Below, piece after piece: positions 24,304 to 33,778 of a DNA stretch of 42,291 bases. Position numbers and translations under genes: made by a program. Numbering within the stretch: the stretch's first letter is position 1; each line of letters starts with the position of its first letter. The DNA comes from Deltaproteobacteria bacterium (GTDB lineage: Bacteria > Myxococcota > Polyangia > Haliangiales > Haliangiaceae), in assembly GCA_018262455.1 (NCBI GenBank), contig JAGSPR010000093.1, positions 1-42,291 on the forward strand, read 5' to 3'. The notes below the pieces were generated by a model that worked only from the letters and a program-made list of their open reading frames with translations, was not told the DNA's origin and did no database searches.

Positions 24304-25037
24304 GTGCCAGCCGTGGCCAAACCCATGCCGAAGCGAGTCGTGAAGCAACGGAAGGCCGCCCCGGCCAAGCGCGTGAAGCAAGCGCCCGGCACGGCGAAGC
24401 CAGCTGCGCGCGCGGTGAAGCCAGCAGCGCCCCGCACCAGGCCCGCACCGACGAAGGCGAACAAGCCGGCACGCCCGACGAGGCCTTCCCTGCCGCTACC
24501 GCCGCCGGCTCCCGCACCACCCCCGGTGCGCGACGAGCTCGCAGCGCCGCGCGACATCGCCCGCCTGCTGCGCTATGGCGAGCGGTTCGGGGAGACCAAG
24601 ATCGACATCCGGATGCTGCCGCTCCAGCTTCCCGTCGCCTCCGGGCTGGTCGCGATCGGAGATCCCGCCGCCCCCAAGAGCTGGCGCGTCCTCGATCGTC
24701 CAGCCACCGCCGGTGCCTTCCGCGTCATGTTGTCGATCGCCCGCCGCGGCACCGACGAGCCAACGAGCTCCCGCGCTGCGAGATCAGCTCGGGATGGATC
24801 GCGGTGCTCGATGCTGGCAGCGGCGGCGCCCCTGGCGCACTCGCCGTCCCCGCGACGTCGGGCATCACGCCCGTCGAGATCCCCTTGATCGATGGCCGGC
24901 GCGCGCTGGCGCTGCCCTGCGGAACCGGCGCGTTCGCGGCCTACTGGGGGATCGATGCCACCGACAAGCCGGTGTGCCTCGTCGTCGACTTCGACGTGTT
25001 CACCCAGAAGGACTGGAAGGCCAAGCCTACTTCGTAG
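24304..25037 (+). pseudogene. DUF4241-like protein with Lys/Pro/Ala tail, frameshifted
   Basis: GTG 24304 follows GAAAGG at five bases and opens a protein with a long Lys/Pro/Ala-rich tail (about 1-75, histone-H1-like in composition). A domain follows with VASGLVAIGDPAAPKSWRV and AGAFRVMLSIARRGTDEP. At about 24757-24775 the frame is lost. A one-base shift restores a natural continuation (NELPRCEISSGWIAVLDAG to LPCGTGAFAAYWGIDA and VCLVVDFDVF) that matches the C-terminal half of DUF4241-type proteins. One base appears to be missing near GAGCCAACGAG. It may be a real frameshift or an assembly error. Its stop overlaps the convergent kinase gene by 11 bases. A related gene lies at 40692-41657. 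Confidence 0.65.
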
Positions 25038-26556
25038 GCGTCAGCTTCTTGATCGCGGCGTCGGCGTCTTTGAGGAGGCAGCCGTTGGTGTTGTCGTCGC
25101 CGATGCCGAGCACGCCGCCGCGCATGCGATAGCGCGCCGACTTGAGCGCCGGGATCGCGGCAGGATCTCCAAGCTCGACGAGCACGGGGATCGCGGCACG
25201 CCGAGCGGCGCAGTCCTTGCCGGTCGACAGATCGTGGAGCGCCGCCTTCAGCTGGGTCTGGCGATCGATCGTGGACTCGTCGGGCGGCGCGGGTTTCGGC
25301 ACCGTGAGCGCTTGCGAGCGACCGGTCGACGACGCGGCTGGCTCCTTCCCTGGCTTCCCTGGCTTCCCTGGGCTCGAGCCATCGTTGCGCGCGAACAGGA
25401 CGAGCGCGCTCGCCATGAAGACCAAGACGACGAGCACGCCGATCGTCATCCAGCGTCGAGGGATCGGATCGCCACCATCGGCGAGTGATCCCACGCGCGT
25501 CGCGCGGGCCAGCTCCGGTCCGTCGACCGACGAGTCCGTCGCGGTGGTTCGTGCGCGCTCGACGGCAATCTCGAGGCTCGGCGCGGCGGTGACGATCGGC
25601 CCGTGCGGCATCGGCGTCGGGATCGAGCCGGGCATCGCGATCGGGACGCTCCCCACGGCGCTCGCATGCGCGATGACCGTGTCGATCCACGACCGGTAGT
25701 CGGCCGCGGAGGCGATGCGATCGGCGGCCGTCTTGACGAGGCCGGCCTGGATCATCTGCTCGAGGCCAGGCGGCAGCTCGAGGTCGGGCGCGAGCTCGCC
25801 AACGGTCGGTGGCGTCCGGCTGACGTGCGCGCCGAGCATCGCGAGCGGATCGCGGTCCTCGAACGGCGCGCGACCGACGAGCATCTCGAACAGGACGATC
25901 GTGGCCGAGTAGAGATCCGAGGCGGGCGTGATCGCGCCGCCAACGGCCTGTTCGGGCGACAGGTACGCGGGCGTCCCCACGGTGATCCCGGTCCGCGTGG
26001 AGGCCGGATCGTCGGCGTTCCCCGCGAACAGCTTCGCGATCCCGAAGTCGAGGATCTTGACCACGTGCTCGTCGTGGTCCTTGCGGGCGAGGAACACGTT
26101 GTCGGGCTTGATGTCGCGATGCACCACACCGCGCTCGTGCGCGTGCTGCAGGCCGTTGAGCACGCCGCGCAGGATCTCGAGCGCAACTCGCCACGGCAGC
26201 CGGTTCTCGCGGATCAGCCGGTCACCGAGCGACTCACCCTCGAGCACCTCCATCACGAGATAGCAGGCGCCGGTCTCGAGCACGCCGAAATCGCTGACAC
26301 CCACGATGTTCGGGTGATCGAGCCGGCCCGACGCGAGCGCTTCGCGCTGGAACCGGGCCGCGGCCTCGCGGTTTCGATTGAAGGCGGCGTGCAAGACCTT
26401 GATCGCGACCGCACGCCCGATGCCGGTGTGCTCCCCTCGATACACCCGCCCCATGCCGCCGGATCCGAGCACGCCATCGATCCGATAGCGACCATCGAGC
26501 ACGCTGCCGATCGAGACACCCTCGTCGTCGGAAGCTGGGGAAGGCGACACGGCCAT
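25027..26556 (-). CDS. Membrane-anchored Ser/Thr protein kinase
   Basis: The 509-residue protein is a PknB-type (Hanks) kinase: glycine loop GSGGMGRVYRGE (31-42), Lys53 in VAIKVLH, HRDIKPDN (146-153), DFGIAK (170-175) and GTPAYLSPEQ (194-203). All catalytic residues are present. A Pro/Ala linker leads to one membrane segment (about 370-389), a Gly/Lys/Pro stretch (SPGKPGKPGKEP) and an extracytoplasmic helical region with two cysteines (DCAARR and GCLLKD) and a HEAT-like VLVELGDPAAIPALKSA. It probably senses an envelope signal and phosphorylates cytoplasmic targets; FHA proteins such as that at 5-7 kb are possible readers. ATG 26556 is chosen because the frame upstream shows no ribosome site and low-quality composition. 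Confidence 0.93.
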   Translation of the reverse strand: MAVSPSPASDDEGVSIGSVLDGRYRIDGVLGSGGMGRVYRGEHTGIGRAVAIKVLHAAFNRNREAAARFQREALASGRLDHPNIVGVSDFGVLETGACYLVMEVLEGESLGDRLIRENRLPWRVALEILRGVLNGLQHAHERGVVHRDIKPDNVFLARKDHDEHVVKILDFGIAKLFAGNADDPASTRTGITVGTPAYLSPEQAVGGAITPASDLYSATIVLFEMLVGRAPFEDRDPLAMLGAHVSRTPPTVGELAPDLELPPGLEQMIQAGLVKTAADRIASAADYRSWIDTVIAHASAVGSVPIAMPGSIPTPMPHGPIVTAAPSLEIAVERARTTATDSSVDGPELARATRVGSLADGGDPIPRRWMTIGVLVVLVFMASALVLFARNDGSSPGKPGKPGKEPAASSTGRSQALTVPKPAPPDESTIDRQTQLKAALHDLSTGKDCAARRAAIPVLVELGDPAAIPALKSARYRMRGGVLGIGDDNTNGCLLKDADAAIKKLTPTK

Positions 26557-26691
26557 GCAGTCTCGCGGCCAGCCTACCGCGCCGCGTCGTTCCGCGGCTG
26601 TCCGACGTCGACTGATCGACGACCTCGCGTTCGTGCTCCGCCGCCGCGGCTCGTCCGGTCCCGGCATGCGCGCTGCACTGACGGCAACATC

Positions 26692-26964
26692 ATGGACACC
26701 AGAACGGCCAGATCGAGCACTGTCTTCACCAATATTCTGATCGTCATCGCGATCATCGGCGCGGTGAACTGGGGGTTGATCGGATTCTTCAACTTCAACC
26801 TCGTCGACGCGATCTTCGGGGGCGGCACGGTCGAGCAGACGAGCCAGGGGAGCCGCGTCGTCTACGCGATCGTCGGGCTCTGCGGGCTCGTCGCGCTGCT
26901 CATGTTGCCGACGATGAGGCGACCGGCGGTCGGCGGGGGCCGGCTCGCGGGTCGCGCGGTCTAG
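26692..26964 (+). CDS. DUF378 (YuzA-like) small membrane protein
   Basis: The 90-residue protein has the DUF378 signature INWGLIGFFNFNLVDAIF-like segment (AVNWGLIGFFNFNLVDAIFG) between two hydrophobic helices (about 13-33 and 58-76, VVYAIVGLCGLVALLML). The family is widespread, small and of unknown function. The open frame extends far upstream as a shadow of the kinase gene; ATG 26692 begins just before the first helix. No strong ribosome site is visible. The 135-base region to the divergent kinase holds a 6-bp inverted repeat (26606-26621). Confidence 0.85.
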   Translation: MDTRTARSSTVFTNILIVIAIIGAVNWGLIGFFNFNLVDAIFGGGTVEQTSQGSRVVYAIVGLCGLVALLMLPTMRRPAVGGGRLAGRAV

Positions 26965-27018
26965 TCGCATGTGACGCCCGCGCGCGGGCGCCGCGCATCC
27001 CGGTCCGTGGATCGACGG

Positions 27019-29196
<2,178 letters not shown>

Positions 29197-29327
29197 GGGT
29201 GGGTGCGCTCGTTTAGCATGCCCGGCCCTGGGCTTCTCGGGTTTCTGCTAGGTCTACTCAGCCCGGGCTCGGGATCGGGCCGGCCTTCGGCGCGGCGAGC
29301 CTCGTTCCCCGTGGTCGACCCGCGACC

Positions 29328-29708
29328 TCAGAAACGTCCACCGCCGCTACCCTCTCGCGCTTGCTCGTCACGCACCAGCGCCGCCTGCTGCTCCTCGCTG
29401 AGCAGGCTCGCGCAACGGTCGGCGTCTGCGGCGTTCTGGATCTTGCGCAGGCAGTCCTGCGCGGCAACGGTCCACGCGTCCTGCTTGCAGCGCGCGCGGA
29501 TGATGTTCTTGATGCCGTCCACCGTGGCATCTGGCGGCCGGGGATCCTTGCCGATCAGCAGCTGCTCCACCATGTGATCGGCGACCGAACCGCAGGTGTC
29601 GGCCTCGAGCATCGGCGCCGCCGGCGGCTGCGCGCGGCCGCAACCGGCGAGCACGACCGCGCACGCGGCGATCTGGATCGTCGTCATCGCCACGAGCCTG
29701 GCGCGCAT
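29328..29708 (-). CDS. Small cysteine-containing lipoprotein (tandem paralogue B)
   Basis: The 126-residue product has a lipoprotein signal with a canonical LAGC lipobox, then a helical domain with four further cysteines: DTCGSVADHMVEQLL, KNIIRARCKQDAW, AAQDCLRKI and DADRCASLL, ending in EEQQAALVRDEQ. The spacing of HM, RC, W, AQxCL, DRCA and LL matches the preceding gene's product, so the two are paralogues. The ATG is two bases after the previous stop, so they are co-translated. Function is unknown; a small cysteine-stapled helical bundle in the envelope is what the sequence shows. Confidence 0.8.
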   Translation of the reverse strand: MRARLVAMTTIQIAACAVVLAGCGRAQPPAAPMLEADTCGSVADHMVEQLLIGKDPRPPDATVDGIKNIIRARCKQDAWTVAAQDCLRKIQNAADADRCASLLSEEQQAALVRDEQAREGSGGGRF

Positions 29709-29710
29709 GC

Positions 29711-30082
29711 TCAGCGCCCACCGAGCGCCGCTTGCATCCCCTGGTCGAGCGCGTTCCGCTGATCCACCGTCAGCAGGGGCGCGCACCGATCGCTGCCTTC
29801 GATCGAGTCGAGGGTGAGGAAGCAGCGCTGCGCATCCTGGGTCCACCGATCGGTCACGCAGCGATCGGTCAGCGTGCGCTTGATCGCCTCGATGGTCTCG
29901 AGCGCGGCGCCGGCGGGCTTCATGAGGTGCAGCATGTGGCTCGCCATCTCCTGGCAGGGCGCGGGCCCTGCCGGCGTCATCGCCGGGTTCACCGGCTCGC
30001 GGCTCGGACATCCGGCGAGCGCGCTCACGGTGGCGAGGACGGAGGAGACCACGATCCGCGAGCGCTGCATCGGCCGCATCAT
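29711..30082 (-). CDS. Small cysteine-containing lipoprotein (tandem paralogue A)
   Basis: The 123-residue product has a lipoprotein signal (VLATVSALAGC) and the same helical cysteine pattern as the next gene: PCQEMASHMLHLM, KRTLTDRCVTDRW, DAQRCFLTL, SDRCAPLL and VDQRNALDQ. ATG 30082 is chosen because it overlaps the marC stop by four bases (ATGA); ATGs at 30079 and 30070 are in the same frame. It is the third gene of an operon with ADP-ribosylglycohydrolase and MarC, followed by its paralogue. Confidence 0.8.
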   Translation of the reverse strand: MMRPMQRSRIVVSSVLATVSALAGCPSREPVNPAMTPAGPAPCQEMASHMLHLMKPAGAALETIEAIKRTLTDRCVTDRWTQDAQRCFLTLDSIEGSDRCAPLLTVDQRNALDQGMQAALGGR

Positions 30083-30717
30083 GGCACGTGCGTCATGTCG
30101 CGGACGCCGCCCGCGATGAACTCGATCGCGACCGCGGCGAGCAAGAGGCCCATGACGCGCTCGAACGCGCGGAGCAGCGTCTTGGGGATCCGCTCGCCGG
30201 CCTGGGCCGCGTACCGCATCAGCAGCCACGCGACGACACACGTGATCGCGACGGCGACGAACACCGATGCCGTCGCGACCGGCTTCCAGGCGGCCCGGGA
30301 CATCAGGACCATCACCGTCGCGATCGCGCCCGGCCCTGCGAGCATCGGGATGGCGAGCGGGAAGATCGCGATGTCGTCCCGTGCCTGACTCTCTTGCTGC
30401 TCCTCCGCAGAGGTCCGCGTGCGCGACGGCTGCGCCCGCATCATGTCGATCGACATCAGCAGCAGCATCAGGCCGCCGGCGATCTTGAACGCACCGAGCG
30501 AGATCCCGAACGCCTTGAAGATGAGCCCTCCGGCGACCGCGAAGATCGAGAGGATGAGCCAGGTCGCGAACGCCGCCCGCAAGGCGATCCGGCGGCGCTG
30601 CGCGACGTCGTCGCCCGCCGTGATGGTGAGGAAGATCGGCAGGTTCGCGAGCGGATCGATCACGAAGAACACCGCGGACAGCGCGACCACCGCGAACTTG
30701 AGGTCGTCTTCGGTCAC
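30079..30717 (-). CDS. marC: MarC-family integral membrane protein
   Basis: The 212-residue protein has six membrane segments and the MarC (UPF0056) signatures VFFVIDPLANLPIFL near the N-terminus and IFPLAIPMLAGPGAIATVMVL in the middle. The intervening loop is polar (RTRTSAEEQQESQARDD). The family lies in the inner membrane and its function remains uncertain. Start is GTG. The ADP-ribosylglycohydrolase stop is six bases upstream, and the ATG of the lipoprotein gene overlaps the marC stop. Confidence 0.93.
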   Translation of the reverse strand: MTEDDLKFAVVALSAVFFVIDPLANLPIFLTITAGDDVAQRRRIALRAAFATWLILSIFAVAGGLIFKAFGISLGAFKIAGGLMLLLMSIDMMRAQPSRTRTSAEEQQESQARDDIAIFPLAIPMLAGPGAIATVMVLMSRAAWKPVATASVFVAVAITCVVAWLLMRYAAQAGERIPKTLLRAFERVMGLLLAAVAIEFIAGGVRDMTHVP

Positions 30718-30723
30718 CGGGGC

Positions 30724-31602
30724 TCAGCCCGGCAGCGGTTCACGCGCGGTGCGCCACGCGGCGGGGATCCCCTCGAGGCCGACGGCCCCGACGACGATCC
30801 CGCCCACGATCGCGCACGTCGTGTCGATATCTCCTCCGACCTCGCAGCACGCCCACAGCGCCGAGCCGTAGTCCTCGAGGTGGATCGCGGCGCACCACAT
30901 CGAGAACGGGATCGTGTCTGCCGCGAGTACGTGGCTGCCGTTGCCAAGCTCGGCGGCGACGGTGATCGGCTCGGCCTGCAGCATCGCGATCGAGCGCCTC
31001 ACGCCATCGCGGGTCGGTCCCGGCGGCGTCCGCGCGACGATCGTCTGGAGGAGTCCGCGCGCATCGCGCTCGCCCGACACCACCGCTGCGGTCGCGACCG
31101 CCACCGCGATCGCGCCGGCGATCCCCTCGGCGTGGGTGTGGGTCGGGGCCGACGACCGACGCGCGTGCTCGACCACCGCATCGAGATCATCGGCGAAGTA
31201 CGCCCCGATCGGCGCCGAGCGCATCCCGCCGCCGTTGCCACACGAGCCCTGGCCATCGAACAGCGCCCGCGCCGCGACCTCGTACGGCGTCCCCGCCGCG
31301 ATCGCCGTGAGCACCTCGTGCGCGCCGCGGCCGTAGCCACGTGCCGGCTCGGCGATGTAGCGCCGCGCGAATGCCTGCGCGAGCTCGCCGGGATCGATCT
31401 CCCCCCGAGCGCGCAGCATTTCGACGATCGAGCAGGCCATCGCGGTGTCGTCGGTCCACAGCCACCGTTTCGCCTTCGGCGTCCGACGGTCGGACAGCGC
31501 CTCGACCCGTGCGTTGGGTCCCGAGTGCTGGAGCTGCTCGCCGAACGCGTCCGCGACCGAAAGCCCCTCGAGCGAGACCATCGCACGATCGATTGGATTC
31601 AT
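30724..31602 (-). CDS. ADP-ribosylglycohydrolase (DraG/ARH family)
   Basis: The 292-residue protein has the family's metal-binding signatures: GLSVADAFGE near the N-terminus, WTDDTAMA (Thr50-Asp51-Asp52), GNGGGMRSAPIG (about 122-133) and GGDIDTTCAIVGGI (about 255-268). These enzymes hydrolyse ADP-ribose from modified proteins or small molecules in the cytosol, using two Mg ions held by these acidic residues. It heads the operon with marC and two lipoproteins, and the promoter lies in the 51-base divergent gap to the hydrolase gene. No ADP-ribosyltransferase is visible in the window. Confidence 0.93.
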   Translation of the reverse strand: MNPIDRAMVSLEGLSVADAFGEQLQHSGPNARVEALSDRRTPKAKRWLWTDDTAMACSIVEMLRARGEIDPGELAQAFARRYIAEPARGYGRGAHEVLTAIAAGTPYEVAARALFDGQGSCGNGGGMRSAPIGAYFADDLDAVVEHARRSSAPTHTHAEGIAGAIAVAVATAAVVSGERDARGLLQTIVARTPPGPTRDGVRRSIAMLQAEPITVAAELGNGSHVLAADTIPFSMWCAAIHLEDYGSALWACCEVGGDIDTTCAIVGGIVVGAVGLEGIPAAWRTAREPLPG

Positions 31603-31653
31603 GGTGTACCTATCACACTATCACGTGTCGCGCACCGGAGCTACTTTCCTATC

Positions 31654-32316
31654 ATGCCTGCGATCAGCCCCGGTTTCCTCTACCTGCACGGTTTCGCGTC
31701 CGGCCCCCGGTCGAACAAGGCCATTGCATTCGCCGAGCACTATGCAGCGCGGAACGTCACCGTCGAGTGCCTCGATCTCCGGGTGCCATCGTTTCCACAC
31801 CTCCGGCTCTCGGCGATGCTCGAGGTCGTGCGCACGGCGATCGGTGGGCGGGACCGGGTGGTGCTGTTCGGGAGCTCGCTCGGCGGGCTGACCGCGGCCC
31901 GCGTGGCCGAGCGAGATCCACGGGTCGTGGCACTCGTCCTTCTCGCTCCCGCATTCCAGCTGATCCCGCGCTGGCGCGACCAGCTCGGAGCCGAATGGGA
32001 TGCCTGGCGGCGCACCGGCTGGCGCGAGGTGACCGATCACACCACCGGCCAGCCCGCCCGGATCGACTTCGCGTTCACCGAGGACGTCGCCGCGATCGAT
32101 GTCGGCTTTCCGGACGTCCGCGTCCCGACGCTGATCCTGCATGGCACTCGCGACGACGCGGTCCCGATCGATCACTCGCGGCGGTTCGCTGCAGGCCGCC
32201 CCCAGGTCCGGCTCGTCGAGCTCGACGACAACCACGAGCTGATCGCGTCGCTGCCGCGCCTGCTCGCCGAGTCGGACCGGTTCCTCGCCCCGCACCTCCC
32301 GAACCGGCCCTCCTGA
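31654..32316 (+). CDS. Alpha/beta hydrolase, YqiA/UPF0227-like esterase
   Basis: The 220-residue protein is a compact alpha/beta hydrolase: oxyanion region YLHGFASGP (10-18), nucleophile elbow GSSLGG with Ser75, acid LHGTRDDAVP with Asp167, and DDNHEL with His194. The short N-terminus and HGFASGPRSNKA resemble YqiA-type esterases. The substrate is unknown. ATG 31654 directly precedes the first strand. The gene ends FLAPHLPNRPS; a degenerate copy of this 3' end reappears at 33722-33765 beyond the inserted gene. The 51-base divergent gap to the ADP-ribosylglycohydrolase contains TATCAC twice, at 31609-31622, and a CACGTG palindrome. Confidence 0.9.
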   Translation: MPAISPGFLYLHGFASGPRSNKAIAFAEHYAARNVTVECLDLRVPSFPHLRLSAMLEVVRTAIGGRDRVVLFGSSLGGLTAARVAERDPRVVALVLLAPAFQLIPRWRDQLGAEWDAWRRTGWREVTDHTTGQPARIDFAFTEDVAAIDVGFPDVRVPTLILHGTRDDAVPIDHSRRFAAGRPQVRLVELDDNHELIASLPRLLAESDRFLAPHLPNRPS

Positions 32317-32324
32317 GCCTCCGG
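32281..32324 (+). repeat. Left copy of a 44-bp direct repeat flanking the inserted gene
   Basis: This stretch, the 3' end and stop of the hydrolase gene, matches 33722-33765 at 40 of 44 positions. The right copy still reads FLVPHLPNRPP and a stop in the hydrolase frame. Together they bracket the lower-GC gene at 32518-33720. Confidence 0.85.
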
Positions 32325-32330
32325 CCCCCC

Positions 32331-32369
32331 TCGCGGACGATGAGCCGGACCACCGCGAGCTTGTCGTCG
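32331..32369 (-). pseudogene. Remnant of a tetR gene
   Basis: This 39-base stretch matches 34119-34157 inside the intact tetR gene at 36 of 39 positions. On the minus strand it still encodes DDKLAVVRLIVRE, against DDELAVVRLIVRE in the intact gene. The 353 bases that separate the hydrolase end and this tetR segment in the right copy are reduced to six here, so the tetR 3' end has been deleted. The gap 32370-32517 shows no gene. Confidence 0.7.
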
Positions 32370-32517
32370 TGGTCAGCCGATCGTCGCCCGCGCCCGTGAG
32401 CGTCTCCGGGCGTCAACGGCGAGGCGCGACTTGTAGCTTTTTGCTCACACCGAGACGTACAGGCTCGAATACGGATTGCGACTGATTCCGCAACTTCATC
32501 GTTGGTACGATGACCCC

Positions 32518-33720
32518 ATGGATGAGCCATCCAATGTACTCGACGTTGCACAGGTCCTACGATCCACGATCGACCGGCCGGAACACGCGTTGCACGGGTT
32601 GATGGAGGCCGTCGATGCCGGGCAGACGACAGCAGCTGCTTCGTGTTTGCGGCAGCTACCCGCCGCAATTGCCAAGCTTCTGCCCAGCGAATGGATCGAG
32701 AAGAACGCAACTGCACTCGAGCGCGGAGACTATGACCCGTTGTCACCACTGTTCGCCAACTCGAAGTTCGTTGGCCCGGACGGCCACTTCCTGATCGTTG
32801 CTCCTTGGGTGTTCCGGAAGTCCAGGGGGGATGTTTGTGCGCTGGCTGCGCTGTTCGGACAGGTCATTCCCCATCACCCCACGCCCGGCATTGCCGAGGC
32901 GGTCGAGGACATGCAAGGCGCGAAGCTTCGCGCGCCAGTCACACCGGTCTACCCGATCCGGATCCTCTCGTCGGCAGGGACCGTCAAGGATGGTTGGTTC
33001 ATCGTGCCGGACGCATGGATGTGGCGGGACAGCGTACTTGGTCCAGCTTTCTCCAATATCTCCAAGAAATCGCAGGTTCTCGAGGAGAGTGGCGCGCCAG
33101 CCATGCGCCGCATGTTCGATGCCGACACGGCTGAATTCTTGATCGACCTTCTCCACGGAGAGCGAGGCGTGGCGGTCACGTTCCGGTCGTACGAGATTCA
33201 CGACGCCGGCCACGCCTCAGGGCTTGGCCTCCCCCGCAAGATCCACGACAACCTGATCCCGGGCTACTGGTACAAGGGCGTCGAGGAGTGGCGAGCCGAT
33301 GGCATCGGTTTCGAGCTCGGGTCTCGCCTGTTCACCGTCGAGGAAGCTGCCGCGGACATCGCGGCGAACTTCTATGCCCGGTTTGGTCTTGCTGGGATCA
33401 CCGACGGGACGGATGGCCCCACCGAGCACACGCCCTGCGCGCTGCTCATGCTCGATCGGCTGCTGCGGGAAGGGCATCTCGTGGCGAAGGGCGAGCGGCT
33501 CGCGCTTCGCGATCCAACGATCCGCGGCTTGGTGCGTGCAATGGAGCCGCAACGACACGAGGTGCTTGAGCTGACGCGGCGGGAGCTAGACCTGGTCGAT
33601 GCCACCAGCGTGATGCGCCTCTATGGCTCGATGAGCCTCCATCCCGCAACGTTGGTCGTCTACGAGTCGATGATGCGAGCGCCGACCGTCCGCTACTTTC
33701 GGCCAGAGCTCGTGAGCTAG
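32518..33720 (+). CDS. Lower-GC protein of unknown function with HDxGH...EE motif
   Basis: The 400-residue protein has no signal peptide or membrane segment. The centre contains RSYEIHDAGHASGLGLP (His228, Asp229, His232) and, 24 residues on, GVEEWRADGIGFELG (Glu256, Glu257, Asp261). An HxxxH pair followed by a Glu at this distance resembles zinc-hydrolase geometry of gluzincin type, with Asp in place of the catalytic Glu; that is inference. I do not recognise a named family. Base composition and codon use (more A/T third positions, for instance in SNVLDV and NISKKSQ) differ from neighbours, indicating transfer. It is bracketed by degenerate copies of hydrolase and tetR sequence. ATG 32518 is chosen over an upstream TTG-like extension. 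Confidence 0.8.
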   Translation: MDEPSNVLDVAQVLRSTIDRPEHALHGLMEAVDAGQTTAAASCLRQLPAAIAKLLPSEWIEKNATALERGDYDPLSPLFANSKFVGPDGHFLIVAPWVFRKSRGDVCALAALFGQVIPHHPTPGIAEAVEDMQGAKLRAPVTPVYPIRILSSAGTVKDGWFIVPDAWMWRDSVLGPAFSNISKKSQVLEESGAPAMRRMFDADTAEFLIDLLHGERGVAVTFRSYEIHDAGHASGLGLPRKIHDNLIPGYWYKGVEEWRADGIGFELGSRLFTVEEAAADIAANFYARFGLAGITDGTDGPTEHTPCALLMLDRLLREGHLVAKGERLALRDPTIRGLVRAMEPQRHEVLELTRRELDLVDATSVMRLYGSMSLHPATLVVYESMMRAPTVRYFRPELVS

Positions 33721-33721
33721 C

Positions 33722-33765
33722 TTCCTCGTCCCGCACCTCCCGAACCGGCCGCCCTGAGCCTCTGG
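33722..33765 (+). repeat. Right copy of the 44-bp direct repeat
   Basis: This degenerate copy of the hydrolase 3' end starts one base after the stop of the inserted gene and precedes the tetR stop. It matches 32281-32324 at 40 of 44 positions and retains the hydrolase reading frame and stop codon, so it is a gene remnant rather than a transposase-made target duplication. Confidence 0.85.
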
Positions 33766-33778
33766 ACGATGGCCGGGC

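Noticed and set aside
29203..29577. Plus-strand 124-codon frame after the ygiQ start
   Set aside because: It is antisense to the lipoprotein gene, lacks a ribosome site, and is low-complexity Pro/Arg/Ser.
30088..31653. Plus-strand extension upstream of the hydrolase
   Set aside because: The frame is open through marC and the ADP-ribosylglycohydrolase in antisense only. The hydrolase fold starts at 31654.
32075..32749. 224-codon minus-strand frame spanning the hydrolase end and the start of the foreign gene
   Set aside because: Only the short stretch DDKLAVVRLIVRE is meaningful, as a tetR remnant; the rest is antisense to real genes.
32281..33765. Insertion-sequence interpretation of the 44-bp direct repeats
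   Set aside because: There are no terminal inverted repeats or transposase. The repeats are diverged gene ends, too long and imperfect for a target duplication.
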